64,000 bases of DNA. It comes from Paludibacter sp. Its GTDB lineage: Bacteria > Bacteroidota > Bacteroidia > Bacteroidales > Paludibacteraceae. The notes under the pieces are model-generated. The model was not told where the DNA came from and searched no databases. It saw only the letters and a program-made list of their open reading frames with translations. Made by a program: the position numbers and the translations under genes. Every line of letters starts with the position of its first letter. Position 1 is the stretch's first letter. The stretch covers positions 26,896 through 90,895 of the forward strand of contig JAQVAV010000015.1 in the NCBI GenBank assembly GCA_028690665.1, written 5' to 3'. Shown piece after piece: positions 57,131-64,000 of the stretch.

Positions 57131-57709
57131 ATGAAAAAAATACTAATTATCAATGGTCATCCCGACATAAAAAGTCTGAGCACAGAACTTGCTCATTCTT
57201 ATGAGAAGGGAGCATTGGCTTCGGGTGCAGAATGTAAGCTCATCCATCTTTGTGAGATCAATTTCGATTTAGTTCTGCATCATGGTTATCATCATCGTAC
57301 ACATTTGGAGAATGAACTTATTCAGGTACAGCAGGACATTAAACATGCTGATCATATCGTGTTTGTCTACCCTACGTGGTGGGGCACCTACCCGGCACTA
57401 TTAAAAGGACTAATTGACAGGATATTTCTTCCCGGGTTTGCCTTTCAATATCGTGAAAATTCATGGAAATGGGATAAACTTCTCACAGGAAAAACAGCAC
57501 GCCTGATTGTTACAATGGACACTCCCCTCTGGTATTATTACTTCTGTTTCGGGAAACCGGGGCACAAGTCGATGAAAAAAAATATTTTAGAATTTTGTGG
57601 CATCAAGCCAGTTAAGATTAGCTCTTTTGGCCCAGTAAAATCTGCCGGCGAAATAAAAATAAAACAATGGTTCAGAAAAGTGGAAGATTTGGGCCGACGA
57701 ATGATTTGA
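57131..57709 (+). CDS. NAD(P)H-dependent oxidoreductase, flavodoxin-like fold (NQO1/KefF-like)
   Basis: A 192-residue flavoprotein of the Flavodoxin_2 group. The phosphate loop KKILIINGHPDIKSLSTEL opens the fold, FVYPTWWGTYPALLKGLIDRIFLPGFAF is the FMN-contacting and dimer region, and TARLIVTMDTPLWYYYF and ILEFCGIKPVK close it. Members reduce quinones and similar acceptors by two electrons. The physiological acceptor is unknown. It is preceded by a plain 81-bp gap and is probably monocistronic. Confidence 0.9.
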   Translation: MKKILIINGHPDIKSLSTELAHSYEKGALASGAECKLIHLCEINFDLVLHHGYHHRTHLENELIQVQQDIKHADHIVFVYPTWWGTYPALLKGLIDRIFLPGFAFQYRENSWKWDKLLTGKTARLIVTMDTPLWYYYFCFGKPGHKSMKKNILEFCGIKPVKISSFGPVKSAGEIKIKQWFRKVEDLGRRMI

Positions 57710-57761
57710 TAAAAAAATCTCGAATAGCTTGGAAAGAAATTAAGAAAATCTGTATTGGATT

Positions 57762-57792
57762 TTTGCTGTTAAAATGAAATTTCGTACATTTG
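57762..57792 (+). promoter_or_regulatory. Consensus Bacteroidetes promoter of the MaoC-like gene
   Basis: TTTG (57762-57765), a 19-bp spacer and TACATTTG (57785-57792) match TTTG-N19-TAnnTTTG exactly, 60 bp upstream of the ATG at 57853. Confidence 0.78.
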
Positions 57793-57852
57793 CACACTAT
57801 TTAAATAAATGTGCAAATAACACAACATATTTCATAATCAAAAAATCATCAC

Positions 57853-58317
57853 ATGAGCCAAATCGTTATCAACAATTTTGATGAATTCAATCAGTATGTC
57901 GGCAAAGAATTAGGAACATCTGATTATATAAAAATAACTCAGGAACAAATCAATCTCTTTGCCGACGCTACTCTTGATCACCAATGGATACATGTAGATA
58001 AGGAAAAGGCGGAAAAAGAAAGCCCCTTCAAAACAACCATTGCACACGGCTATCTTAATCTGTCTATATTACCTTATTTATGGGAACAAGTTGTTCAGGT
58101 AAACAATTCAAAACTTACGGTAAATTACGGTATCGAAAAACTCAGATTTATGCAACCTGTCGTTGTAAACAGTGAAGTAAGAGTAAAAGCAAGACTGAAC
58201 TCTCTCGCAAATCTTCGCGGTACTACCAAAGCTGAAATTTCGGCAACTCTCGAAATTAAAGATAGCAAAAAACCAGCTTTAGAAACGACTATAATTTTTC
58301 TTTATCACTTTGTATAA
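57853..58317 (+). CDS. MaoC-like hot-dog dehydratase/hydratase
   Basis: A 154-residue single hot-dog domain. The MaoC hydratase active-site block is intact: QINLFADATLDHQWIHVDKEKAEKESPF with the catalytic Asp and His, followed by IAHGYLNLSILPYLWEQ. Such proteins hydrate enoyl-CoA or related thioesters, for example (R)-specific enoyl-CoA hydratases. The substrate is not visible. It has its own exact-match promoter and a hairpin terminator 45 bp downstream. Confidence 0.92.
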   Translation: MSQIVINNFDEFNQYVGKELGTSDYIKITQEQINLFADATLDHQWIHVDKEKAEKESPFKTTIAHGYLNLSILPYLWEQVVQVNNSKLTVNYGIEKLRFMQPVVVNSEVRVKARLNSLANLRGTTKAEISATLEIKDSKKPALETTIIFLYHFV

Positions 58318-58363
58318 AATTTCCTTTTTTGAGATAAAAAAGAATATCATAAAAAACACACAG

Positions 58364-58397
58364 GCCTGAGAATTTATAGAAAATTTTCAGGCTTTTT
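58364..58397 (+). terminator. Rho-independent terminator after the MaoC-like gene
   Basis: GCCTGAGAATTT (58364-58375) pairs with AAATTTTCAGGC (58381-58392) around a five-base loop, followed by TTTTTATTT. Confidence 0.88.
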
Positions 58398-58472
58398 ATT
58401 TATAAATAGATATATTAGCACGATAATTTCAACCTTTAATTAGTCGAATAGATTGGATTAAACATAGTGCTT

Positions 58473-58970
58473 ATGTTACATTCTGATAGGATTACATTAG
58501 TTCCTCTAACTCCCGGGGATCTCGAAATTTATGCCGATTCTCCAGCTAAACTTGCTTGTCAGTACGGATTATCAGACCCGGCAACTCTTGACCATGAAAC
58601 GCTAGAAGCTCTAAACGAATGCCTGCTTCCCAATATTAAAAATCCAACACGTGAGTTTCTATTTTACACGATGTGGCTTGTTGTTGATCACAACATCAAG
58701 ACTGTAGTTGCAAGTTTATGCTTTCATGGAGAACCTGAAGCCGGAATAGTTGAAATCGGTTATGGAACATCAGAGAAATTCAGAAACAAACATTATATAA
58801 CGGAAGCTTTACAATTAATTATAGGCTGGGCTAAAAAACGTACAGACATCCGTATTATAACCGCAGAAACCGAAGCTGAGAATTTGCCATCTCAAAAAGC
58901 ACTCAGGAACAATAGGTTCTATATTTATAATCAAAACGATCACAGTATCTTTTGGAAAATAGATGTTTGA
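58473..58970 (+). CDS. GNAT family N-acetyltransferase
   Basis: A 165-residue acetyltransferase of the Acetyltransf_3 (RimJ/RimL-like) type: LHSDRITLVPLTPGDLEIYA at the start, AGIVEIGYGTSEKFRNKHYITEALQLIIGW for the acetyl-CoA binding region (the usual R-G-x-G is replaced by RNKHY, a noticeable departure), and ITAETEAENLPSQKALRNN for the final helix. The acetyl acceptor is unknown. The ATG at 58473 is chosen over the GTG two codons earlier. Confidence 0.87.
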   Translation: MLHSDRITLVPLTPGDLEIYADSPAKLACQYGLSDPATLDHETLEALNECLLPNIKNPTREFLFYTMWLVVDHNIKTVVASLCFHGEPEAGIVEIGYGTSEKFRNKHYITEALQLIIGWAKKRTDIRIITAETEAENLPSQKALRNNRFYIYNQNDHSIFWKIDV

Positions 58971-59059
58971 CCACATTAAAATGCTTTTTATAAGTATTTA
59001 TGTTGGAAATTATTGCTTGAATGGGTATTTTTGTTTCAGTAAAAATTTTTAGAAAAAAC

Positions 59060-59518
59060 ATGGAACAACCATTATTAAACGAAGCAAAAAAGCAGTACAA
59101 TGAACCCATGCACACCTGCGAACATATTCTGAACCAAACAATGGTACGCATGTTTGGCTGTCCCCGATCGACAAACGCCCATATAGAAAGAAAAAAAAGT
59201 AAATGTGATTACAACTTATCTCAGGCTCCTACTTCGGAACAGATAGATGAGATTGTTCGTCGCGTCAATGAAGTAATTGAGAACCATTTGCCGGTTTACG
59301 AGGAATTAATGGTTCGCAATGATGCTAAAAAAATTCTTGATTTATCAAGACTACCGGAAGAGGCCTCTGAAACTTTGCGTATTATTCGAGTAGGCGATTA
59401 TGATGCTTGTCCCTGTATTGGTCAGCACGTAAATAACACGTCAGAACTCGGTCATTTTGAAATAATAAGCCACGACTTCGAAAATGGTCGTTGGCGGGTG
59501 AGATTTAAACTTGTATAA
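59060..59518 (+). CDS. Stand-alone tRNA-editing domain protein (AlaX/ThrRS second-additional-domain type)
   Basis: A 152-residue protein resembling the second-additional-domain (SAD) editing module of alanyl- and threonyl-tRNA synthetases. HTCEHILNQTM supplies the first metal HxxxH pair, and ACPCIGQHVNNTSELGHFEI supplies the Cys and His of the second. Proteins of this type deacylate mischarged tRNA, as AlaX does for Ser-tRNA(Ala). It lacks the N-terminal OB-like part and the C-terminal extension of longer AlaX forms. The Met at 59060 is preferred; an ATG at 59021 adds 13 residues unlike the family. It converges on fabH across a shared terminator. Confidence 0.82.
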   Translation: MEQPLLNEAKKQYNEPMHTCEHILNQTMVRMFGCPRSTNAHIERKKSKCDYNLSQAPTSEQIDEIVRRVNEVIENHLPVYEELMVRNDAKKILDLSRLPEEASETLRIIRVGDYDACPCIGQHVNNTSELGHFEIISHDFENGRWRVRFKLV

Positions 59519-59526
59519 ATAAAAAA

Positions 59527-59556
59527 ATCCGGAGAATCGACGATTTTCCGGACTTT
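59527..59556. terminator. Bidirectional rho-independent terminator (editing protein / fabH)
   Basis: ATCCGGAGAAT and ATTTTCCGGA pair (one G-T) around CGACG, with A-rich sequence before and CTTTT after, so it can serve both convergent genes. Confidence 0.82.
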
Positions 59557-59576
59557 TAATATCATTTGAGAAATAA

Positions 59577-60566
59577 TTAGTATCCCCATTTCAACCATAC
59601 AGATCCCCATGTAAAACCGGCTCCAAATGCAGTAAGAATAATATTATCACCCTTTTTAAATTTATCCTGAGCTTCCCACATACACAAAGGAATACTTGCT
59701 GCCGAAGTGTTTCCAAAATGATCAATATTGATCAGTACTTTATCGTAACTTACCCCAGTCCTTTGTACTGTTGCATCTATAATCCGCAAATTAGCCTGAT
59801 GAGGAATAAGCCACGCAATATCATCTCCGCTTAAATTATTTTTTTCCATTATTTCAGCAGAAACACCTGCCATATTGGTTACGGCATGTTTAAACACATA
59901 TTGGCCTTCCTGATAAATATAATGCTCCTTTTTCTCAATCGTTTCGTTAGAAGCCGGATTTGCAGATCCACCTGCTTTCAGCATCAGGTGCATTCCTCCG
60001 ATTCCATCAGTCTTAAGAATCGAATCCATCACCCCAAATTCTTCTGTTGTCGGTTCAACCAACATAACACCGGCACCATCGCCAAACAGAGGAGCTGTTG
60101 TACGATCTTCATAATTAGTAATAGATGACATTTTTTCGGCTCCAAACACAAGCACCTTTTTAAAGCGACCAGACTCAATGAAGCTTGCTGCATTAGTTAA
60201 TGCAACAAGGAAACCGGCACAGGCCGCCTGTAAATCAAATGCCAAAGCATGCTTTACGCCCAATTTTTCAGCAACGACAGACGCACATGAAGGAAAAACA
60301 AAATCCGATGTTGTTGTTGCAACAAGAATTAAATCAACATCTTCAGGTTTTGTACCTGTTTTTGCAAACAACTCCTCAGCGGCTTTCGCTGCCATATAAG
60401 ATGTTCCGGCACCAGGTTCTTTCAAAATCCGGCGTTCCTTAATGCCAACGCGTGTGGTAATCCACTCGTCACTGGTATCCATCATGGTGCTAAGTTCGTG
60501 ATTATTCAGGATATATTCCGGAACATATCCTCCTACACCTGTAATAACTGCATGAATTTTAGACAT
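59577..60566 (-). CDS. fabH: 3-oxoacyl-ACP synthase III (FabH)
   Basis: A 329-residue condensing enzyme that starts fatty-acid synthesis by joining acetyl-CoA (or branched acyl-CoA) to malonyl-ACP. The triad is complete: Cys in [12 protein letters not shown] (about residue 115), His in [13 protein letters not shown] (about 255) and Asn in HFGNTSAAS (about 282). [19 protein letters not shown] opens the protein, and the C-terminus [17 protein letters not shown] is standard. It lies 93 bp after rpmF and together with DUF177 forms the usual DUF177-rpmF-fabH group. Confidence 0.96.
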   Translation of the reverse strand: MSKIHAVITGVGGYVPEYILNNHELSTMMDTSDEWITTRVGIKERRILKEPGAGTSYMAAKAAEELFAKTGTKPEDVDLILVATTTSDFVFPSCASVVAEKLGVKHALAFDLQAACAGFLVALTNAASFIESGRFKKVLVFGAEKMSSITNYEDRTTAPLFGDGAGVMLVEPTTEEFGVMDSILKTDGIGGMHLMLKAGGSANPASNETIEKKEHYIYQEGQYVFKHAVTNMAGVSAEIMEKNNLSGDDIAWLIPHQANLRIIDATVQRTGVSYDKVLINIDHFGNTSAASIPLCMWEAQDKFKKGDNIILTAFGAGFTWGSVWLKWGY

Positions 60567-60592
60567 ATTATTTATATTAAGTATATAAAAAT

Positions 60593-60622
60593 CAAGCCCA
60601 AAGATTTAATCCTCAGGGCTTA
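60593..60622 (-). terminator. Weak stem-loop between rpmF and fabH
   Basis: AAGCCC and GGGCTT form a short stem around a 16-base loop, with TTGATTTTTATA after it on the minus strand. It may reduce read-through from rpmF into fabH rather than end it. Confidence 0.4.
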
Positions 60623-60659
60623 AAATAATTTTATCGAATTTGGAAACAAGCATGAGCGA

Positions 60660-60845
60660 TTAAACAGTTGCAAGTTTCTCTATTGCTAATTTACCTCTGT
60701 AGTAGCCACATTCACCGCATACAGTGTGATAAATATGAGCAGCACCGCAATTTGAACATATTGCCAATGTCGGAGCTTCTGCTTTATAATGAGTTCTTCT
60801 TTTAGCGGTACGGGTTTTAGAATGTTTTCTCTTAGGATGTGCCAT
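60660..60845 (-). CDS. rpmF: 50S ribosomal protein L32
   Basis: A 61-residue basic ribosomal protein: MAHPKRKHSKTRTAKRRTHY is the typical opening. The zinc-ribbon form is present, with CSNCGAAH and CGECGYYRGK supplying four cysteines, so this is the zinc-binding (C+) paralogue type. It lies between DUF177 (11 bp upstream) and fabH on the minus strand. Confidence 0.97.
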   Translation of the reverse strand: MAHPKRKHSKTRTAKRRTHYKAEAPTLAICSNCGAAHIYHTVCGECGYYRGKLAIEKLATV

Positions 60846-60856
60846 TTCGTTCTTTT

Positions 60857-61426
60857 TTAATTATTGTTATCTATTATATTTTGCAAACCTTCCCATCTCG
60901 GGTCTATTTGATTATCGTCTTCAACCACATCATCGTCATCATCAAAATCCATGTCATTTTCATCATCATCTTTCGACCGAGCAATATGGCGCTTAAGTTT
61001 AGAAACCATTGTTTTATTACATTCCCCCGGAGCATGTACATGCTTGAGCGGAATGTTCAAAACAATAAATTCATATAGAAACCATGCTATATTAATAGTT
61101 CCCTCTGATTCAGGAACGACTACAATATCATTCTCTTCCGAAAATTTAGTTCCAAATTTCACCAACAATTTTTCTTTGTATGAAATTGGCTGTTTCATGT
61201 CATCAAGGCAACGATCGCAGGGAATCAACACATATCCATCTAACACAAATTGCAACTCAAAAGTTTCTATTTTTTTTCGAACAGTTACTTTTGCATTCAC
61301 ATTCCCTCTCTGAACCTCAGGACTATCTATTTTTTTGAAATATACATCATCTAAGTCATATTCAAAAACACTCGTTCCGGTTGTAATATCCTTTAAAACG
61401 ACGTTGTACAATTCGAATTTAGACAT
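60857..61426 (-). CDS. DUF177 (YceD) family protein
   Basis: A 189-residue cytosolic protein of the DUF177/YceD family: MSKFELYNVVLKDITTGTSV at the start, the conserved metal-like IPCDRCLDDMKQPI in the middle, and a strongly acidic tail rich in Asp (DDDENDMDFDDDDD). The conserved CxxC is near residue 85. Members sit beside rpmF in most bacteria and take part in 23S rRNA or ribosome maturation in some plants and bacteria. The Met at 61424-61426 is preferred; an upstream frame to 61456 adds ten residues. Confidence 0.9.
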   Translation of the reverse strand: MSKFELYNVVLKDITTGTSVFEYDLDDVYFKKIDSPEVQRGNVNAKVTVRKKIETFELQFVLDGYVLIPCDRCLDDMKQPISYKEKLLVKFGTKFSEENDIVVVPESEGTINIAWFLYEFIVLNIPLKHVHAPGECNKTMVSKLKRHIARSKDDDENDMDFDDDDDVVEDDNQIDPRWEGLQNIIDNNN

Positions 61427-61572
61427 AGTTCTACATTTGATTAAAAAACCGTGCAAAGGTACAAAAAAAGGTTCTATTTCAAAATACTTTCATTTTTTAT
61501 TTTCACAGGAAAACCGAAAATATTTTTTAAATGCAGATGTTACAAACACCAATTCTTTCATACAATTTTACT

Positions 61573-62748
61573 TCATCGATTTTTCAACTCTGATTTCAAT
61601 ATGATTCTAAAGGTAGTACCTACATTCATCTCTGACTGTTTAACAAATATCTTTCCTCCATGATACTCCTCAATAATCCTTTTTACCAATGAAAGACCTA
61701 ACCCCCAACCTCTTTTCTTTGTTGTAAAACCAGGATTAAAAACTGTTTTAAATTTATTACGTTCGATTCCTTTGCCGGTATCTGTAACATCAATAATTAC
61801 CTCTTTATCTTTTTCAAAGACCACAATATCTATTTTACCACTTCCATCCATTGCATCGATGGCATTTTTACACAAATTCTCAATCACCCATTCAAACAAT
61901 GGTATATTTAGCTTCAAGAAATAATGATTTTCCTCATTAAAATGACAATTGATGGCAACCTTCTGAGATGCCCGATTACTCATATACTGGACTGCATTCA
62001 GCAATGACTCATTTAGACTTACCAACTGTAAATCGGGGGCAGATCCTATTTTTGAAAACCGTTCTGCAATAATCCTCAAACGGTTGACATCTTTTGCCAT
62101 TTCCCCGATTAATTCATCATCTTTATGTCGTACTTTGAGTAAATCGACCCAAGCCAGCAAAGATGAAATTGGAGTTCCTAACTGATGTGCAGTTTCCTTT
62201 GAAAGACCGACCCAAACCTTGTTCTGCTCAGCTTTTTTGGTTCCGGAGAAGGCAATAAATGCAATCATTAAAAAAATAACAATTATCCCAATTTGAATAT
62301 AAGGTGAATAATATAACTGCTTTAACAAAAGAGAGTCATCGTAATAAATATACTGAACTTTATCGTCATCTAAATTAATAACAATCGGCTCATGCTTTTC
62401 TTTTAATCGAGCAATTTCCTTTTTATAAAACTTATCTATATTTTTTTTAGGCTCATCAAAATTACGAGCCTGTACCATTTCATCGCAATCATCCACTATT
62501 ATAACGGGGATAGTTGTATTTCCTTCAATAATATTGAGTATGAAATTTATATCTGTACCCGGATCAGCCTGAACCAACTGCTTTGTTGCTTCAGCCCATA
62601 TTTCAATTTTCCGCTGCTCCTCAAGAGCCAATTTATGCGCTAACCGATTTGTAAACAGAATCGATAATATTATTATAGCGGCTCCCACGACAATAAAAAT
62701 AAGTTTATAATGCCGGGATAATTCAGATACTTTCTTTAGATCAAACAT
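61573..62748 (-). CDS. Membrane sensor histidine kinase (HAMP-less, two TM)
   Basis: A 391-residue kinase. Two TM helices (about 16-35 and 145-165) enclose a periplasmic sensor of about 110 residues. The cytosolic part has the H-box KETAHQLGTPISSLLAWVDL, in which His is the phospho-acceptor, the N-box VIENLCKNAIDAM, the G1 box VTDTGKGIERNKF and G2 RGWGLGLSLVKRII. The catalytic set is complete. No HAMP domain is seen between TM2 and the H-box. No response regulator lies in the window, so its partner is elsewhere. A TATATTTG -7 element (complement of 62788-62795) lies in the short gap to era. Confidence 0.93.
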   Translation of the reverse strand: MFDLKKVSELSRHYKLIFIVVGAAIIILSILFTNRLAHKLALEEQRKIEIWAEATKQLVQADPGTDINFILNIIEGNTTIPVIIVDDCDEMVQARNFDEPKKNIDKFYKKEIARLKEKHEPIVINLDDDKVQYIYYDDSLLLKQLYYSPYIQIGIIVIFLMIAFIAFSGTKKAEQNKVWVGLSKETAHQLGTPISSLLAWVDLLKVRHKDDELIGEMAKDVNRLRIIAERFSKIGSAPDLQLVSLNESLLNAVQYMSNRASQKVAINCHFNEENHYFLKLNIPLFEWVIENLCKNAIDAMDGSGKIDIVVFEKDKEVIIDVTDTGKGIERNKFKTVFNPGFTTKKRGWGLGLSLVKRIIEEYHGGKIFVKQSEMNVGTTFRIILKSELKNR

Positions 62749-62787
62749 TGTTTATAGTAATTGAAACGAAGTATATTTTTGATTTAT

Positions 62788-62795
62788 CAAATATA
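62788..62795 (-). promoter_or_regulatory. -7 promoter element for the histidine kinase
   Basis: The minus strand reads TATATTTG (TAnnTTTG), 40 bp upstream of the kinase start at 62748. No -33 match was found. Confidence 0.4.
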
Positions 62796-62820
62796 TAAAA
62801 ATTATCAGGAAAAGCCTCCA

Positions 62821-62851
62821 TTGAGTATCTCCTTAAATTATTGTATCTTTG
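62821..62851 (+). promoter_or_regulatory. Bacteroidetes promoter for era
   Basis: TTGA (62821-62824), about 19 bp spacer and TATCTTTG (62844-62851) fit the -33/-7 pattern, 48 bp ahead of the era ATG. Confidence 0.6.
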
Positions 62852-62898
62852 TATTTAATAACAAGGTAAGGATATATTTATCTTATAATTCAGGTTTT

Positions 62899-63780
62899 AT
62901 GCATAAATCAGGTTTTGTCAATATAGTAGGGAATCCCAATGTTGGTAAATCAACATTAATGAATGCTCTTGTAGGTGAACGAATATCAATAATCACCTCA
63001 AAAGCACAAACAACACGTCATCGTATTCTCGGAATTGTAAACGGAGAAGATTTCCAGATAGTATATTCAGACACTCCCGGCGTGCTAAAGCCTAATTATC
63101 GCCTTCAGGAGTCAATGCTTAACTTCTCACGCTCAGCACTTACCGACGCAGATGTTTTAGTCTATGTGACAGACATATATGACTCTTATGAAAAAAATGC
63201 AGATTTCGTTGACAAAGTAAACAACAATCCGGCTCCTTTAATTTTAGTAATCAACAAAATTGATTTAATGGATCAGGAGCGTCTGGAAATTTTAGTTAAA
63301 AAGTGGGAGCAATTGATTCCCCGTGCAGAAATTTTTCCTATTTCTGCCATCGAAAAGTTTAATATCGAGCCACTGTTTAACCGCATCAAAGAACTTCTGC
63401 CTGATTCACCTCCGTTCTTTGACAAAGATCAGTTAACGGATAAACCCGCTCGATTCTTTGTAACTGAAATCATTCGTGAAAAAATTTTATTAAACTACGA
63501 CAAAGAAATTCCATATTCAGTAGAGGTCGAGGTCGAACAGTTCAAAGAAGAGGATAATTTAATACGCATTAATGCTGTAATTTATGCCGAAAGAGATTCA
63601 CAAAAAGGTATTATTATCGGACATGGCGGAAAATCTCTTAAAAAAGTAGGATCTGAAGCAAGAAAAGACATGGAATTATTCTTTGAAAAAAAAGTTTTTT
63701 TAGAACTTTTTGTTAAAGTCGAAAAAGATTGGCGAAATAAAGAAAGAAAATTACGAGATTTTGGCTATCAAATAGAATAA
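62899..63780 (+). CDS. era: GTPase Era
   Basis: A 293-residue ribosome-assembly GTPase that acts on the 3' end of 16S rRNA in the 30S subunit. G1 is GFVNIVGNPNVGKSTLMNAL, G2 lies in SIITSKAQTTRHRI, G3 is YSDTPGVLKP and G4 is VINKIDLM. The C-terminal KH domain is complete (GIIIGHGGKSLKKVGSEARK) and the end FGYQIE is standard. The ATG at 62899 aligns with the family; 46 upstream codons in the same frame are not coding. It is divergent from the kinase gene and preceded by its own promoter, separate from fabH. Confidence 0.97.
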   Translation: MHKSGFVNIVGNPNVGKSTLMNALVGERISIITSKAQTTRHRILGIVNGEDFQIVYSDTPGVLKPNYRLQESMLNFSRSALTDADVLVYVTDIYDSYEKNADFVDKVNNNPAPLILVINKIDLMDQERLEILVKKWEQLIPRAEIFPISAIEKFNIEPLFNRIKELLPDSPPFFDKDQLTDKPARFFVTEIIREKILLNYDKEIPYSVEVEVEQFKEEDNLIRINAVIYAERDSQKGIIIGHGGKSLKKVGSEARKDMELFFEKKVFLELFVKVEKDWRNKERKLRDFGYQIE

Positions 63781-63925
63781 ACAAAGAATATATTTTACTT
63801 TACCATCTTTATTCTCTTAAGCTCAATTCTAAGCCATAATGTTGGTTCTTATATTCTATCCAACAAAATAAAACGGATCAATGTAAAAAGTAGGTGGAGT
63901 AGTTGTAACTGATAAAGTGTCTTTT

Positions 63926-63933
63926 TATCTTTG
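63926..63933 (+). promoter_or_regulatory. -7 promoter element of the putative transposase
   Basis: TATCTTTG matches TAnnTTTG and lies 14 bp ahead of the ATG at 63947. GTTGT at 63902-63906 stands near the -33 position. Confidence 0.4.
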
Positions 63934-63946
63934 TATAAAAAAGTTC

Positions 63947-64000
63947 ATGCCCTTAGAATACGATTTAGCCTCCCTGATTCTTCCTTTAGAGATATTGCCC
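63947..64000 (+). CDS. Start of a probable ISAon1-like transposase, cut by the window edge
   Basis: Only 18 codons are visible: MPLEYDLASLILPLEILP. The pattern of a short polar start, DLASLILP and then a further leucine-rich stretch is what I recall for the N-terminal region proteins of ISAon1-type insertion sequences. This is a weak match from a short segment. Support comes from the close upstream promoter element and from a short sequence at about 63890-63920 (GTAGGTGGAGTAGTTG) that could be the element's end. Confidence 0.35.
   Translation, partial: MPLEYDLASLILPLEILP

Noticed and set aside
61573-62748. Two-component pair with a neighbouring regulator
   Set aside because: No receiver-domain gene is present on either side in the window; the kinase is an orphan here.
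62761-62898. 46-residue N-terminal extension of Era
   Set aside because: Era begins at the G1 region; the extension covers the divergent promoters and is not conserved in type.

Overview
The window comes from a Bacteroidales-type genome, possibly near Paludibacter or Dysgonomonas; the genus is a guess. The evidence is the set of gene families (gldB, gldD, gldE, type IX secretion C-terminal domains, DUF4252, the short RpoD-like sigma factor, CarboxypepD-plug TonB receptors) and promoters of the Bacteroidetes form TTTG-N19-TAnnTTTG. No rRNA, tRNA or CRISPR array was seen.

Layout. 1-1931 (minus): an ECF sigma factor, a one-TM partner and two DUF4252 proteins, the last cut by the window edge. 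2223-4265: a PgpH-type HD phosphohydrolase. 4266-7243: an AT-rich degraded island with a frameshifted lipoprotein and a wrecked S8 protease carrying a T9SS tail. 7244-27451 (minus): about 20 kb for pectin/rhamnogalacturonan use, comprising GH105, a beta-strand-repeat T9SS protein, a multidomain T9SS pectate lyase, GH2, GH106, GH28, a cupin, GH28 and then rhaB, rhaA, rhaT. It has no susC/susD pair, no regulator and no rhaD. 27794-43669: housekeeping genes (ferredoxin, gldB, yidC, pyrG, a stress protein, gldE-gldD-PPTase-GGGP synthase, pdxH, gcvP) plus an unrecognised HEXXH/beta-barrel-like protein. 43710-44063: an MFS exporter remnant interrupted by a 162-bp MITE-like element. 44327-48498: an MFS transporter, a YdeI-like protein, a frameshifted methyltransferase and two unknown proteins. 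48705-51293: a TPP riboswitch ahead of a TonB-dependent receptor. 51593-59518: RpoD and a mixture of small enzymes. 59577-63780: fabH, rpmF, DUF177, a histidine kinase and a divergent era. The last 54 bases look like the start of a transposase.

How the genes work together. In the 20-kb cluster the secreted PL1 and GH28 enzymes would cut the pectin backbone, GH105 would remove unsaturated uronyl ends, GH106 would release L-rhamnose and GH2 would remove galactosyl-type side chains. RhaT would import the rhamnose, and RhaA and RhaB would convert it to rhamnulose-1-phosphate; the aldolase step must be encoded elsewhere. Surface export of PL1 and the beta-strand protein relies on the type IX system, to which the gld genes at 28-36 kb are related. 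No wholly new multi-gene system was found. The least explained items are the HEXXH/beta-barrel protein, the decayed protease island, the Sus-less pectin cluster and the riboswitch-led receptor.
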